From NCBI GenBank assembly GCA_947503035.1, contig CANNCD010000001.1, positions 1,302,001-1,366,000 on the forward strand: 64,000 bases of DNA, in the 5' to 3' direction. Shown here in pieces: positions 17,406-27,010 of the stretch; position 1 is the stretch's first letter; the number at the start of each line of letters is the position of its first letter. The position numbers were made by a program, and so were the translations under genes. This DNA is from an uncultured Halocynthiibacter sp. (lineage in GTDB: Bacteria > Pseudomonadota > Alphaproteobacteria > Rhodobacterales > Rhodobacteraceae). The notes beneath the pieces are model-generated. The model searched no databases. It had not been told where the DNA came from and saw only the letters and a list, made by a program, of their open reading frames with translations.

Positions 17406-19598
17406 ATGACTGATTTTACCACCTCCATTGACGCAGATGGCGTCGCCGTTATCACGTGGGATGTCCCAAACAAATCCATGAACGTCATGAGCCTTGAGGG
17501 CTTTGCCGCGTTGGACACTCAGATCGACGCGGCCCTTGCCGATGACGCCGTGAAGGGCATCGTGATTACATCCGGCAAGAAAGATTTCGCCGGCGGCATG
17601 GACCTCAATGTCATTGCCAAGATGAAAGAGGACGCCGGTGATGAACCCGCGCGTGGTCTTTTTGAGGGCACGATGAACATGCATGGTGTGCTGCGCAAAA
17701 TCGAACGCGCGGGCATGGATCCCAAGACAAACAAGGGCGGCAAGCCCATCGCGTCCGCTCTACCTGGCACCGCCGTTGGTATTGGGCTTGAATTGCCATT
17801 GTCCACGCACCGCATTTTCGCCGCCGATAACCCAAAGGCCAAAATTGGCCTTCCGGAAATCATGGTTGGCATTTTCCCGGGTGCCGGTGGCACCACGCGT
17901 CTTGTGCGCAAAATGGGTGCCATGGCCGCATCGCCCTACCTTCTTGAAGGCAAGCTTTTGGCGCCAACCGCCGCGATGCGCGCCGGCCTGATCGACGAGG
18001 TCGTCGCCGACCCCGTTGCCGCCGCTAAGGAATGGGTGTTGAACGCCAAGGACGCGGATATCCTAAAACCATGGGACGCCAAAGGGTACAAAATGCCGGG
18101 GGGCACGCCATATCACCCCGCTGGCTTTATGACATTTGTCGGTGCATCTGCGATGGTGCATGGCAAAACCAATGGCGTCTATCCCGCGGCCAAGGCGCTG
18201 TTGTCCGCCGTGTACGAAGGTGCGCAGGTGCCGTTTGACACCGCGTTGAAGATCGAGGCCCGCTGGTTCACCAATGTTCTGATGAACCCGTCCTCCGCCG
18301 CAATGATCCGCAGCCTGTTCATCAACAAAGAGGCGCTTGATAAGGGCGCCGTGCGTCCCGACGTGGCCGATGAAACCGTCAAAAAGGTTGGCGTTTTGGG
18401 CGCTGGCATGATGGGTGCGGGCATCGCATTTGTATCCGCCAAGGCCGGCATCAACGTCGTCCTAATCGACAATTCCCAAGAGGCCGCCGACCGTGGCAAG
18501 GGCTATGCCGAGGGTATCCTCGACAAAGGCATCAAACGTCAAAAAGTGACGCCCGAAAAGAAAGACGCAGTTCTTGGCCTGATCAACGCGACGACGGATT
18601 ACGCCGCGTTGGCCGATTGTGACCTGATCGTCGAAGCCGTGTTCGAGGACATGGGCGTCAAAGCCGAGGTCACCAAAAAGACCGAAGCGATCATCCCAGA
18701 GGACGCGATTTTCGCGACAAACACATCCACATTGCCGATCACCGGTTTGGCCAAGGCATCCGCCCGCCCCGACCAATTCATCGGCATCCACTTCTTCTCG
18801 CCTGTGGACAAAATGATGTTGGTCGAAATTATCAAAGGCCGCGAAACCGGTGACCGTGCTGTGGCCAAAGCGCTTGATTTCGTTCGTCAAATTCGCAAAA
18901 CGCCGATTGTGGTGAATGACGCGCGGTTCTTCTATGCGAACCGCTGTATCTTGCCCTATGCGAACGAAGGTATCCGCATGATCGCCGAAGGGGTTGAGCC
19001 CGCGATGATCGAAAATGCCGCCACCTTGGTCGGTATGCCCGTCGGACCATTGCAGTTGACCGACGAGGTTTCGATTGACCTTTCGGCCAAGATCCTGCGC
19101 GCGACGCGCGACGGAATGGGCGACGCCTATGTGGCCTCGCCGAGCGACGACATCATCGAAAGCATGGAGGCCGATGGCCGTCTGGGTCGCAAGGCAAACG
19201 CGGGTTTCTATGAGTATGATGACAAGGGCAAACGCACCGGTCTTTGGTCTGGCTTGGGCGAGGCACACGCCGCCGCCGAAGAACAACCCGATCTTACCGA
19301 AGTGCAGCACCGTCTGTTGTTCGCTCAGGCGCTTGAGGCAGTGCGCGCATTGGAAGAAGGCGTGTTGATGGACATTCGCGAAGGCGACGTGGGCGCGATC
19401 CTTGGCTGGGGCTTTGCGCCATGGTCCGGTGGCCCATTCTCGTGGTTGGATATCCTTGGTGCGGCCAAAGCCGTCGAAGTTTGCGACGCATTGACCGCGA
19501 AGTTCGGCGAACGGTTTACAACGCCGGCGCTGCTTCGGGATATGGCGGATAAAGGCGAAACATTCTACGGACGTTTCGCACCGGCCAAAGCCGCCTAA
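17406..19598 (+). CDS. fadJ: Multifunctional fatty acid oxidation protein (enoyl-CoA hydratase/3-hydroxyacyl-CoA dehydrogenase)
   Basis: This 730-residue fusion has an N-terminal crotonase domain (residues 1-190; GIGLELPLSTHRIFA with one catalytic Glu and GLPEIMVGIFPGAGG with the second). An NAD-binding 3-hydroxyacyl-CoA dehydrogenase domain begins near 323 (VGVLGAGMMGAGIAF). IGIHFFSPVDKMMLVEII contains the His/Glu pair. Two C-terminal helical domains follow. It hydrates the enoyl-CoA and oxidises the hydroxyacyl-CoA, partnering with the thiolase just upstream. It resembles FadB/FadJ of Rhodobacterales. It is the last gene of the operon; a GC-rich hairpin follows. Confidence 0.93.
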   Translation: MTDFTTSIDADGVAVITWDVPNKSMNVMSLEGFAALDTQIDAALADDAVKGIVITSGKKDFAGGMDLNVIAKMKEDAGDEPARGLFEGTMNMHGVLRKIERAGMDPKTNKGGKPIASALPGTAVGIGLELPLSTHRIFAADNPKAKIGLPEIMVGIFPGAGGTTRLVRKMGAMAASPYLLEGKLLAPTAAMRAGLIDEVVADPVAAAKEWVLNAKDADILKPWDAKGYKMPGGTPYHPAGFMTFVGASAMVHGKTNGVYPAAKALLSAVYEGAQVPFDTALKIEARWFTNVLMNPSSAAMIRSLFINKEALDKGAVRPDVADETVKKVGVLGAGMMGAGIAFVSAKAGINVVLIDNSQEAADRGKGYAEGILDKGIKRQKVTPEKKDAVLGLINATTDYAALADCDLIVEAVFEDMGVKAEVTKKTEAIIPEDAIFATNTSTLPITGLAKASARPDQFIGIHFFSPVDKMMLVEIIKGRETGDRAVAKALDFVRQIRKTPIVVNDARFFYANRCILPYANEGIRMIAEGVEPAMIENAATLVGMPVGPLQLTDEVSIDLSAKILRATRDGMGDAYVASPSDDIIESMEADGRLGRKANAGFYEYDDKGKRTGLWSGLGEAHAAAEEQPDLTEVQHRLLFAQALEAVRALEEGVLMDIREGDVGAILGWGFAPWSGGPFSWLDILGAAKAVEVCDALTAKFGERFTTPALLRDMADKGETFYGRFAPAKAA

Positions 19599-19606
19599 AC
19601 AGTTCT

Positions 19607-19629
19607 GGCGCGGGGCAATGTCCCGCGCC
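19607..19629. terminator. Hairpin between convergent fadJ and sulfotransferase genes
   Basis: A perfect 8-bp GC-only stem (19607-19614 with 19622-19629) with a 7-base loop lies between the two stop codons. There is no T run on either side, so it may work with Rho or as an mRNA 3' end. Confidence 0.45.
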
Positions 19630-20279
19630 TAATCAAACCGATATCCGAACCGTTCGATATCCGCCGCGCATAGTTCGGCAATCACATCGCGATCCGCGGG
19701 CGTATAATACCGCCGATAATCGCGATCCCGCGTTGATGCATTTTCCCGTCCAATCGGTCCGAGATCAAACCCAACGTGGTCGTAAAACGGCGCCAAATCC
19801 GCGTCCAAATGTTCAAGCCGCACGAAAACCGCATCCCGTTCCACGCCCGCGCCGTCGGTGACGTAATGCCCATAGGGGGCCATGCGAAACGACGCCTGCG
19901 TGTGTTTATGGGCGATGAAATCGGAAAATTCGTGGGTCTTGGCCAAGGTCACAGCGGGATTGTCGAACCCCTGTTCGCGCAGCCAGTGATAGTAGCTGAC
20001 CATGCGGTCCCACGGATTGCGCACAAGGGTCACGATCATCATGTCATCGAATGCGCTGCGATCCACGATGCCTTCGATATCGGCGAGGGTCGAGTGTTTC
20101 CACAAGCGCCCCGCAGGTGTCAGTGTTTTCAGCCGCCCTTTTCGGCGCTTGGCCTTTGGGGTGTCGCCGACCAAAATGTCATCCTTCATCGCCCGATCTT
20201 CAAGGGCAATCGACAGGGCCGTGCCCCCCGTTTTGGGTGCATGAACAAAGATATAGCGGCGACCGAGTGAAATAATCAT
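19629..20279 (-). CDS. Sulfotransferase family protein
   Basis: This 216-residue protein has the 5'-PAPS-binding motif RRYIFVHAPKTGGTALS near residue 10 and a second nucleotide motif LVRNPWDRMVSYYHW near 93, as in the sulfotransferase 2 family. It would transfer sulfate from PAPS to a carbohydrate or lipid acceptor that is not identifiable. The ATG at 20279 follows TAGGGTTTGGT and places the P-loop near the N-terminus. Upstream in-frame codons would run into the divergent gene at 20351. There is no surface polysaccharide cluster next to it. Confidence 0.82.
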   Translation of the reverse strand: MIISLGRRYIFVHAPKTGGTALSIALEDRAMKDDILVGDTPKAKRRKGRLKTLTPAGRLWKHSTLADIEGIVDRSAFDDMMIVTLVRNPWDRMVSYYHWLREQGFDNPAVTLAKTHEFSDFIAHKHTQASFRMAPYGHYVTDGAGVERDAVFVRLEHLDADLAPFYDHVGFDLGPIGRENASTRDRDYRRYYTPADRDVIAELCAADIERFGYRFD

Positions 20280-20350
20280 ACCAAACCCTAGGCCAACGGC
20301 CCCAAGATGGCCAGCCACAGATTGCCGAGGACGATTTCGCGCGCTAGGGT

Positions 20351-21394
20351 ATGGCAAATACGATTGATGAGCAGATTAAAATGACCGCATTGCCAGAATA
20401 TGAACGGCTTGAAACTTCGGGGATTTGGCGCGAGGGCGACGATGCCCAACGCCGTGACGTCGTAGTGTCATTTGGCGATGCGACCCTTGTTCTGGCGGAT
20501 CACAATGACACGCCGATCACCCATTGGTCCCTGCCCGCCGTTGTGCGTTTGAACCCCGGAAATCACCCCGCGATCTATTCCCCGGATGCCGACGGAAGCG
20601 AAACCCTTGAGATCAGCGACGAAGTCATGATCGAGGCCATCGAACGCGTCCACAAAATTATTGCGAGACGACGGGCGCGCCCGGGGCGGCTTCGGTGGTT
20701 GTTGATGGCGGGAACATCGGCGGCCTTGGTTGGCGCGGGTGTGTTTTGGCTTCCTGATGCGTTGATCAACTATACCGCGTCCCTGATCCCCGAGGTCAAA
20801 CGCAACGACATCAGCCGCTCTCTTTTGGTGCAGACAAGCCGCGTGACCGGTGCGCCCTGTGTCACGCCAACATCCACACGTGCGTTACGGAAATTGGAAC
20901 AACGTCTGAACCTTGGGCATGAACAGTTGTTCGTGGTCCCCACAGGCGTCAAAGACACGGTCCACCTGCCCAACGGCACCATTTTGATCAACCGCGCCCT
21001 TGTCGAAGACTTTGAGGAACCAGAGGTTCTGGCCGGTTTTGTCATCGCCGAAGCCCTACGCGCGAAAAACACCGATCCGCTTGAGACCATGCTGCATGAA
21101 AGCGGTCTGTTGTCTGCGGTGAAATTGTTGACGACCAGCGAAATCGACAAGGATACCTTGAATGCCTATGGCGCGGCCCTGCTTCGCGCCGAACACATTC
21201 CCGTATCCGACGACGATCTGTTGGCGGCATTCGAGGCTGTCAAAATCCGCGCCGCGCCCTATGCGCTTGCCATCGACATATCGGGTGAAACCACCATTGG
21301 TTTGATCGAAGCAGACCCATTCGCCAAGACGCTTCCGACGCCGGTTCTGCCCGATGGGGATTGGATCGGCCTTCAAGCGGCCTGCGGTGCATAG
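20351..21394 (+). CDS. Single-pass membrane protein with a degenerate M48-like peptidase domain
   Basis: This 347-residue protein has an N-terminal soluble domain (about 110 residues, beta-rich), one membrane helix (about 115-140, LLMAGTSAALVGAGVFWLPDALI) and a C-terminal domain. The C-terminal region reads like an M48 zinc peptidase: VPTGVKDTVHLPNGTILI, then EPEVLAGFVIAEALRAKNTD. The expected HExxH is AEALR, so both zinc-binding His are gone. It is probably not a protease. The M48 relationship is my reading and moderately uncertain. The start could also be the ATG at 20381. It is divergent from the sulfotransferase gene. Confidence 0.7.
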   Translation: MANTIDEQIKMTALPEYERLETSGIWREGDDAQRRDVVVSFGDATLVLADHNDTPITHWSLPAVVRLNPGNHPAIYSPDADGSETLEISDEVMIEAIERVHKIIARRRARPGRLRWLLMAGTSAALVGAGVFWLPDALINYTASLIPEVKRNDISRSLLVQTSRVTGAPCVTPTSTRALRKLEQRLNLGHEQLFVVPTGVKDTVHLPNGTILINRALVEDFEEPEVLAGFVIAEALRAKNTDPLETMLHESGLLSAVKLLTTSEIDKDTLNAYGAALLRAEHIPVSDDDLLAAFEAVKIRAAPYALAIDISGETTIGLIEADPFAKTLPTPVLPDGDWIGLQAACGA

Positions 21395-21400
21395 ATCCAA

Positions 21401-21434
21401 ATAAAAAACGCCAAGACCGAAGCCTTGGCGTTTT
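21401..21434. terminator. Bidirectional rho-independent terminator
   Basis: A 9-bp stem (21407-21415 with 21424-21432) is flanked by an A run on the left and a T run on the right. It lies between convergent genes and can serve both. Confidence 0.88.
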
Positions 21435-21444
21435 CAGATTTCTA

Positions 21445-22425
21445 TCAGTTCCAGAAATTCTTCTTGGGCGGAGCTGATCCAACCAAACGACGGGGGATCG
21501 TGTCGGTCCAAACCATGCGCATTTCGACGTCCCCTTGTGCTGTTCCCACAGCGCGCATGGTGTTCATACGGTCATCATCCCACAGGTTTGTGTACCCTTT
21601 TGGCGGTGTGATTTCCGTATACAAAGGCGCGCGATAACTTGCTCGAGTCGGCGCCTTCACATTGGCAGTCTTGCCTGAATTCGGTGTGATCAAAGGATCA
21701 TAGCTCGTGCCGGTATGACCGATCACGCTGCTTTGTTTTGCATAGTCAGATGGATGAACCGCCTGCGGGCCACAGCGGACAGCGGTGTCGCCACGTGCAT
21801 TTTTATATGCGGTTGCATAGCTCGAACCGGCACAGGCTCCGGCGCCTGGGAATGTCGGCTGGGTGCGGACAACGGGCGCGCGCAATACTGGCGCGGGTGC
21901 GGTAACAGGGGGGCGGGATACCGTCGGGCTTGAATAGCGAACGGGTGGTTGTGGGGCGACAACGGGTGGCGACACAATCGGCGACGCAATTGTCGGCGTG
22001 GGGACCTGTTGCGCGGACGGGCGGGTGTTCCACCATGTCCGGCGCGTGGCTTGTGGCGTAACCTGTGGGGCGGTTGGCGTTTGCACCACGCGGGGCGTCA
22101 CATCGATGGCGGCGACCGTCGGGGTTGTCACACGAGGAGTGGTCGCGAGCGGCACATCGCGTTCCTGCGACACGGCGGCAAATGTCGGGGTAAACCCGCA
22201 CAGGACCTTGCGGTCCCGCTGCACACGGGGAACCCAGCGCACACCTGCGCCGCTACCGGCGCGCACGAACACACAGCCTGCGCTATCGACGAACTGATTT
22301 CCGGAATAACCGCTTGGCGGGAACTCAGACGGCAAGACCCCGTCCGCAAGATCTGCGGACGAAACGCTGGTAGCCGAAATTAAGGTCGCGCATAACGCAA
22401 CCGCACAATAATTCTTTACACTCAT
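21445..22425 (-). CDS. Exported Pro/Thr-rich protein of unknown function
   Basis: This 326-residue protein has a Sec signal peptide (residues 1-23, MSVKNYCAVALCATLISA then a VSSADLA cleavage region). An N-terminal domain with two or three Cys follows (SAGCVFVRAGSGAGVRWVP). A long Pro/Thr/Val-rich low-complexity linker covers roughly residues 90-200, and a C-terminal domain of unknown type ends WTDTIPRRLVG. It is a likely periplasmic or envelope protein. The start at 22425 has a GGGGGCAG site; an in-frame ATG ten codons upstream would break the signal peptide. No known family is recognised. Confidence 0.75.
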   Translation of the reverse strand: MSVKNYCAVALCATLISATSVSSADLADGVLPSEFPPSGYSGNQFVDSAGCVFVRAGSGAGVRWVPRVQRDRKVLCGFTPTFAAVSQERDVPLATTPRVTTPTVAAIDVTPRVVQTPTAPQVTPQATRRTWWNTRPSAQQVPTPTIASPIVSPPVVAPQPPVRYSSPTVSRPPVTAPAPVLRAPVVRTQPTFPGAGACAGSSYATAYKNARGDTAVRCGPQAVHPSDYAKQSSVIGHTGTSYDPLITPNSGKTANVKAPTRASYRAPLYTEITPPKGYTNLWDDDRMNTMRAVGTAQGDVEMRMVWTDTIPRRLVGSAPPKKNFWN

Positions 22426-22491
22426 ATCTGCCCCCACAGTATATGGTAGAATCATGCAGGATTAAACACTACGTGTAAAGGGAATCTTGTC

Positions 22492-23121
22492 TTATTTTGT
22501 GCCAAACATGCGATCACCCGCATCACCTAGGCCCGGTACAATATATCCATGCTCGTTCAGAGATTCATCCATAGATGCTGTAACGACCGGCACGTCGGGG
22601 TGCGCGTCCTTCATCCGCGCCACACCTTCTGGGGACGCCAAAAGGCATAAGAATATGATGTTTTTAGCGCCTGCCTCCTTCAACATATCAATGGCGGCGA
22701 CCGACGAATTCCCCGTCGCCAACATGGGGTCAACGGCGATAACGACGCGCTCATCAAGGGCCTCAGGAACTTTAAAGTAATACTTGACAGGTTGGAGCGT
22801 CTCTTCGTCACGATAGAGCCCAACAAAGCCGACGCGCGCCGATGGGATAAGCTCAAGAACCCCATCCAACAACCCGTTGCCCGCCCGCAAAATCGAAATG
22901 AGCGCCAGCTTTTTGCCCGCAAGAACCGGCGCGTCCATTTCTTGAACGGGGGTCGTGATCCGTTTCGTGGTCATGGCAAGGTCGCGCGTGACCTCATAGG
23001 CCAAAAGCTGGCTGATCTCGCGCAAGAGCTGGCGGAACTCAGAGGTAGATGTTTCCTGTTGGCGCATCAGGGTCAGTTTATGTTGCACCAAAGGGTGATC
23101 AACGACGGTCAAATGGTCCAT
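22492..23121 (-). CDS. upp: Uracil phosphoribosyltransferase
   Basis: This 209-residue enzyme makes UMP from uracil and PRPP in pyrimidine salvage. It has the expected UPRT length and motifs: [19 protein letters not shown], the [13 protein letters not shown] active-site loop, the PRPP-binding [19 protein letters not shown] and the uracil-binding C-terminal [18 protein letters not shown]. It is the last gene of the cdd-deoA-deoB-add-upp operon. Its start is one base after the add stop. Confidence 0.96.
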   Translation of the reverse strand: MDHLTVVDHPLVQHKLTLMRQQETSTSEFRQLLREISQLLAYEVTRDLAMTTKRITTPVQEMDAPVLAGKKLALISILRAGNGLLDGVLELIPSARVGFVGLYRDEETLQPVKYYFKVPEALDERVVIAVDPMLATGNSSVAAIDMLKEAGAKNIIFLCLLASPEGVARMKDAHPDVPVVTASMDESLNEHGYIVPGLGDAGDRMFGTK

Positions 23122-23122
23122 C

Positions 23123-24106
23123 TTACTCTCCTATCTTTTTCAAAAGCTGGGCGCGGGTTGCGTCATCGCAAAACGCGGCCTTCGCAGCTGTGATATTGGT
23201 GGCCCGAAGCGTTGCCTCGTCCCAGCCGAACACCTGTTCAAGCATCTCATATTCGTGGTTCATCGTGGTGTGAAAGAACGGCGGATCATCGGTGGACACG
23301 GTGACCAATACGCCCGCCTCGCGCAGGCGCGCAATCGGGTGATCCTCCCAACGGTTCACCACACGCAGGGCCACGTTGGAACCAGGACAAACCTCAAGGA
23401 CGGTGCCGCGATCCACAAGTTCACGCATCAGATCGGCGTCCTCGATGGCACCGACGCCATGGCCGATCCGTTCCACATTCAGGTCCGTGATGGCGTCGCG
23501 CACCGCACGCGCCCCACCCCATTCGCCGGCATGGGCCGTCAGACGCAGCCCCGCCTCTTTGGCCATGTCGAATTCGTATTTGTAATCCGCAAAGGCGCCG
23601 GAGTTTTCATCCCCCGCAAGGCCAAACCCCGTCAGGAAATCACCCGCGGTTTCGGCCCCACAGATCGCCGCCTTGCGGTTCGCCTCGGGCGAGAAATGGC
23701 GCACGGCGGTCATGATCCCGCGCAGAATAATACCGTCCTTGGCCTCGGCTTCGGTCGCGGCCTGCTGGATCGCGGACAGGTATTCACGCCACGCGACCAG
23801 ATCGCCGTCACCGCAGAATTCCGTGGCCAAAAACGTCTCGCAATAGATCACGTTATTCTCGGCACTTTCGGCCAGAACCGCGCGGGTCAGATCATAGTAA
23901 TCCTCGGGGGTGCTCAAGGCGGCGGTGGCGTCGGTGTAACACTGAAGGAAGCCAAGAAAATCGGGGTAGGAATAGTGCCCCTTGGCGTCAAAAACCCCAT
24001 CAAGGTTGATCTTTTTCTTGGCCGCAAGCGCGCGAATAAATTCAGGTGGCGCCGCCCCTTCGAGGTGGTGGTGAAGTTCGATTTTGGGAAGATCCGCAAC
24101 CGTCAT
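23123..24106 (-). CDS. add: Adenosine deaminase
   Basis: This 327-residue TIM-barrel amidohydrolase deaminates adenosine (and deoxyadenosine) to inosine. Zinc and catalytic motifs are [10 protein letters not shown] at residue 10, HAGEWGG near 190, GHGVGAIED near 215, CPGSN near 240 and STDDPPFF near 275. The ATG at 24106 follows GGAAGGAG and overlaps the deoB stop (ATGA). It sits fourth in the nucleoside salvage operon and would supply inosine or deoxyinosine for downstream phosphorolysis. Confidence 0.95.
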   Translation of the reverse strand: MTVADLPKIELHHHLEGAAPPEFIRALAAKKKINLDGVFDAKGHYSYPDFLGFLQCYTDATAALSTPEDYYDLTRAVLAESAENNVIYCETFLATEFCGDGDLVAWREYLSAIQQAATEAEAKDGIILRGIMTAVRHFSPEANRKAAICGAETAGDFLTGFGLAGDENSGAFADYKYEFDMAKEAGLRLTAHAGEWGGARAVRDAITDLNVERIGHGVGAIEDADLMRELVDRGTVLEVCPGSNVALRVVNRWEDHPIARLREAGVLVTVSTDDPPFFHTTMNHEYEMLEQVFGWDEATLRATNITAAKAAFCDDATRAQLLKKIGE

Positions 24107-25299
24107 AGAAAGCTCCTTCCGGGGCCCTGCCCCGCAATATTCAGATGATCCGCGACCGAGGCCGCGACATCCGCAAATCCGATATGGCCAAGCGCACGCG
24201 CGCCGACTCCATGGCATAATACGGGTACCCGTTCGCGGGTGTGATCCGACCCTGTCCATGTGGGGTCATTGCCGTGATCCGCCGTGAAAATCACAAGGTC
24301 GTCGGGGCGCAGTTCGGCGAAAAATGCAGGCAGCGCCGCGTCGAACCATTCGAGCGCACGGGCATAACCGGCGACATCGCGCGGGTGGCCATAGAGGCTG
24401 TCGAATTCGACGAAATTGGCAAAGGTCAGGCTTCCGTCTACGGCATTTTTGGCGTGATCAACCAGATGCGTCATCAGGGTCGCGTCGCTGCCCTTGCAGA
24501 CCTCATCAATGCCGCGCATCGAGAAAATATCACCAATCTTGCCAATGGCATAGACATGGCGGCCCGCGTCTTGCACCCAATCACACAGGGTTGGTGCGGG
24601 CGGAAGGATCGCGAAATCTTTGCGGTTGGTGGTACGTGTGAACCCCGTTTCTGGCGTCCCGACAAAGGGGCGCGCGATCACGCGACCGACCTTATCCGCG
24701 TGAAGCCGAGGCGCAAGCGCGCGGCACAGATCATAGAGCCGTTCGAGCCCGAAACTTTCTTCGTGGGCGGCGATCTGAAAGACGCTATCGGCGGAGGTAT
24801 AACAGATCGGGTGACCCGTTTTCATGTGTTCCGATCCGAGGCGCTCCATGATCGGGATCCCCGCCGCATGACAGTTTCCAAGGATGCCATCCACACCCGC
24901 CGCACGGCACACATCGGCCACCAAATCGGGCGAAAACGCATCGCCGCCCGTCGGGAAATAGGTCCAGTTCCACGGCACCGGCAGGCCCGCCAGTTCCCAG
25001 TGGCCCGAAGGGGTGTCCTTGCCGACCGATACCTCGGTCGCGGCGCCCCATGCACCGGTCGGCGTCGCAGTAAGGTTCGGCGCAGCGTCGCCTGAGGCCA
25101 GCGTAATCGCCCGCCCAAGCCCCAGCCCATCAAGGTTCGGAAGGTTCAAAGGTCCGCTGCGCCCCACGTCGGCGCGCCCTTCGGCACAGGCCTGTGCAAT
25201 ATGGGCAAGGGTGTTCGCGCCAGCGTCACCAAAATCCGCCGCATCAGGGGCTCCGCCACAGCCGACGCTATCAAGAACAATCAAAAACGCGCGGCTCAT
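24103..25299 (-). CDS. deoB: Phosphopentomutase
   Basis: This 398-residue alkaline phosphatase-superfamily enzyme interconverts (deoxy)ribose 1-phosphate and 5-phosphate. Metal ligand motifs are VLDSVGCGGAPDAADFGD at residue 7, DTPSGHWELAG near 94 and TADHGNDPTWTGSDHTRE near 335. The length is typical for DeoB. It overlaps deoA upstream (25296-25299) and add downstream by ATGA, so the operon is translationally coupled. It takes the sugar phosphate product of DeoA into central metabolism. Confidence 0.96.
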   Translation of the reverse strand: MSRAFLIVLDSVGCGGAPDAADFGDAGANTLAHIAQACAEGRADVGRSGPLNLPNLDGLGLGRAITLASGDAAPNLTATPTGAWGAATEVSVGKDTPSGHWELAGLPVPWNWTYFPTGGDAFSPDLVADVCRAAGVDGILGNCHAAGIPIMERLGSEHMKTGHPICYTSADSVFQIAAHEESFGLERLYDLCRALAPRLHADKVGRVIARPFVGTPETGFTRTTNRKDFAILPPAPTLCDWVQDAGRHVYAIGKIGDIFSMRGIDEVCKGSDATLMTHLVDHAKNAVDGSLTFANFVEFDSLYGHPRDVAGYARALEWFDAALPAFFAELRPDDLVIFTADHGNDPTWTGSDHTRERVPVLCHGVGARALGHIGFADVAASVADHLNIAGQGPGRSFL

Positions 25300-26603
25300 G
25301 GGGTGATCCTTTTGTGGACAAGGGGCGGTGTATGGAACGCCGTGTCGCCGATGTCAAAGGCGGCGCGCACTTGGTCTGCGGCGCGGCTCGCCTCGGCGGG
25401 GGATTGGGCGTGCACACGGGCCAATGGGGTATATTCGTCCACGACTTCGCCTATATTGGCCACATGGGTCAAGCCCACCGACGGATCAATCGCATCCCCA
25501 TCGCGCAGACGTCCACCACCCAGATGCACCACCGTCATGCCAAGCATCGTGCCGTTCATCCCAACCACGCGCCCCGCAACATTGGGCATGATATCCATCA
25601 CGACAGGTGCCGCAGGCAGGCGATCCCCGTATTGTTCAACAAAATCGGCAGGACCACCCAAGGCATAGATCATGCGCGCGAACACCTCGGCGGCATCGCC
25701 CCCTTTGATCGACTGTTTGATCATGGATTTGGCGTGATCGACCGTGTCATACAGCCCGCCCTGCACCAACAGATCGGTGCCCAGTTCAACCACCAGATCG
25801 ACCAAACGCCCGCCCCGACCGGTGGTCAGCACGTCCAACACATCCATCATCTCAAGCGCGTTGCCCATCGAGGTCACGACCGGCTGATCCATATTGGTGA
25901 TCAGAGCCGTGGTCGGGCACCCCGCTTGTGACGCCGTGGTCACAAGAGCCGTGGCAAGCGCGGTGGCCTCGTCCATTTCGGTCATGAATGCGCCGCTTCC
26001 GACCTTGACGTCCAACACCAATCCATCAAGCCCCGCCGCGAGTTTCTTCGACAGGATAGAGGCGGTGATCAGATCGATATTATCCACCGTCGCCGTCACA
26101 TCCCGCACCGCATAGAGCCGATGATCGGCGGGGGCGATGTTGCCGCTGGCCCCGACAATGGCACAGCCTACGTTTTCGACGATACCGCGCAGGGTCGGCT
26201 CATCCACCGCGGTCGACAGTCCGGGAATGGCCTCAAGCTTATCCAAGGTTCCGCCCGAATGGCCCAATCCGCGCCCCGAAATCATCGGTACATATGCCCC
26301 GCAGGCCGCCAAAACCGGCGCGAGCACAAGCGACACACAATCGCCAATTCCACCGGTCGAATGTTTGTCCAAAACAGGACCATCCAAATCCCACGACATG
26401 ACGTCGCCGCTGTCGCGCATCGCCTTGGTCAGGGCCACGCGCCCCGCATCCCCGACGCCATTCAGACAGGTCGCCATCGCAAAGGCCCCCGCCTGAGCGT
26501 CCGACACCGTGCCGTTGGCCAGCCCCGCCGCGAACCAGCGCATTTCATCGGCGGTCACTTCGGTCTGGGCGCGAATTTTGGAAATAATCGTGCGTGCGTC
26601 CAT
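25296..26603 (-). CDS. deoA: Thymidine phosphorylase
   Basis: This 435-residue enzyme splits thymidine (and deoxyuridine) with phosphate to the base and deoxyribose 1-phosphate. The signature KHSTGGIGDCVSLVLAP near residue 80 and MISGRGLGHSGGTLDKLEAI near 110 are clear; the LDVKVGSGAFM motif follows near 190. The ATG at 26603 starts inside the cdd stop codon (TAATG), fixing the start. Pyrimidine nucleoside phosphorylase (Pdp) is a relative, but the length and motifs fit DeoA. Confidence 0.93.
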   Translation of the reverse strand: MDARTIISKIRAQTEVTADEMRWFAAGLANGTVSDAQAGAFAMATCLNGVGDAGRVALTKAMRDSGDVMSWDLDGPVLDKHSTGGIGDCVSLVLAPVLAACGAYVPMISGRGLGHSGGTLDKLEAIPGLSTAVDEPTLRGIVENVGCAIVGASGNIAPADHRLYAVRDVTATVDNIDLITASILSKKLAAGLDGLVLDVKVGSGAFMTEMDEATALATALVTTASQAGCPTTALITNMDQPVVTSMGNALEMMDVLDVLTTGRGGRLVDLVVELGTDLLVQGGLYDTVDHAKSMIKQSIKGGDAAEVFARMIYALGGPADFVEQYGDRLPAAPVVMDIMPNVAGRVVGMNGTMLGMTVVHLGGGRLRDGDAIDPSVGLTHVANIGEVVDEYTPLARVHAQSPAEASRAADQVRAAFDIGDTAFHTPPLVHKRITP

Positions 26604-27010
26604 TATGTATTGTCCAAATGGGCCTGTGTGAACACACCTGGCAACAATTCGGACATGGTCATGGTTTGGGAATTCCCTTCGGTGGTGGTCATGGTCACCT
26701 TCACGTCCCCGTCTGAAAACTCGGCCAGCTTCTGACGGCAACCACCACAGGGCGACACCGGAAGGGGACTATCGGCGATCACCAGAACCTCGGAGATTTT
26801 GGTCTGCCCCGCCGCGATCATCGCCGCAATCGCACCCGCCTCGGCACAGGTGCCCTCGGGATAGGCCACGTTTTCCACGTTCACGCCGGTAAAAATGGTG
26901 CCATCCTGCGCCCGCAGCGCCGCGCCCACCTTAAAGTTCGAATAGGGCGCATAAGCCATTTCACGAATGTCAGTCGCAGCCAGCAACAAAGAAGCGGTCA
27001 GATCGGGCAT
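26603..27010 (-). CDS. cdd: Cytidine deaminase
   Basis: This 135-residue tetrameric-type zinc enzyme deaminates cytidine and deoxycytidine. Zinc ligands and the catalytic Glu are in GTCAEAGAIAAM near residue 54 and SPCGGCRQKLAEF near 86; AYAPYSNFKVGAAL is the substrate-binding start. It is the first gene of the five-gene salvage operon. Divergent from maeB, it shares a 170-base intergenic region that holds both promoters. Confidence 0.96.
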   Translation of the reverse strand: MPDLTASLLLAATDIREMAYAPYSNFKVGAALRAQDGTIFTGVNVENVAYPEGTCAEAGAIAAMIAAGQTKISEVLVIADSPLPVSPCGGCRQKLAEFSDGDVKVTMTTTEGNSQTMTMSELLPGVFTQAHLDNT

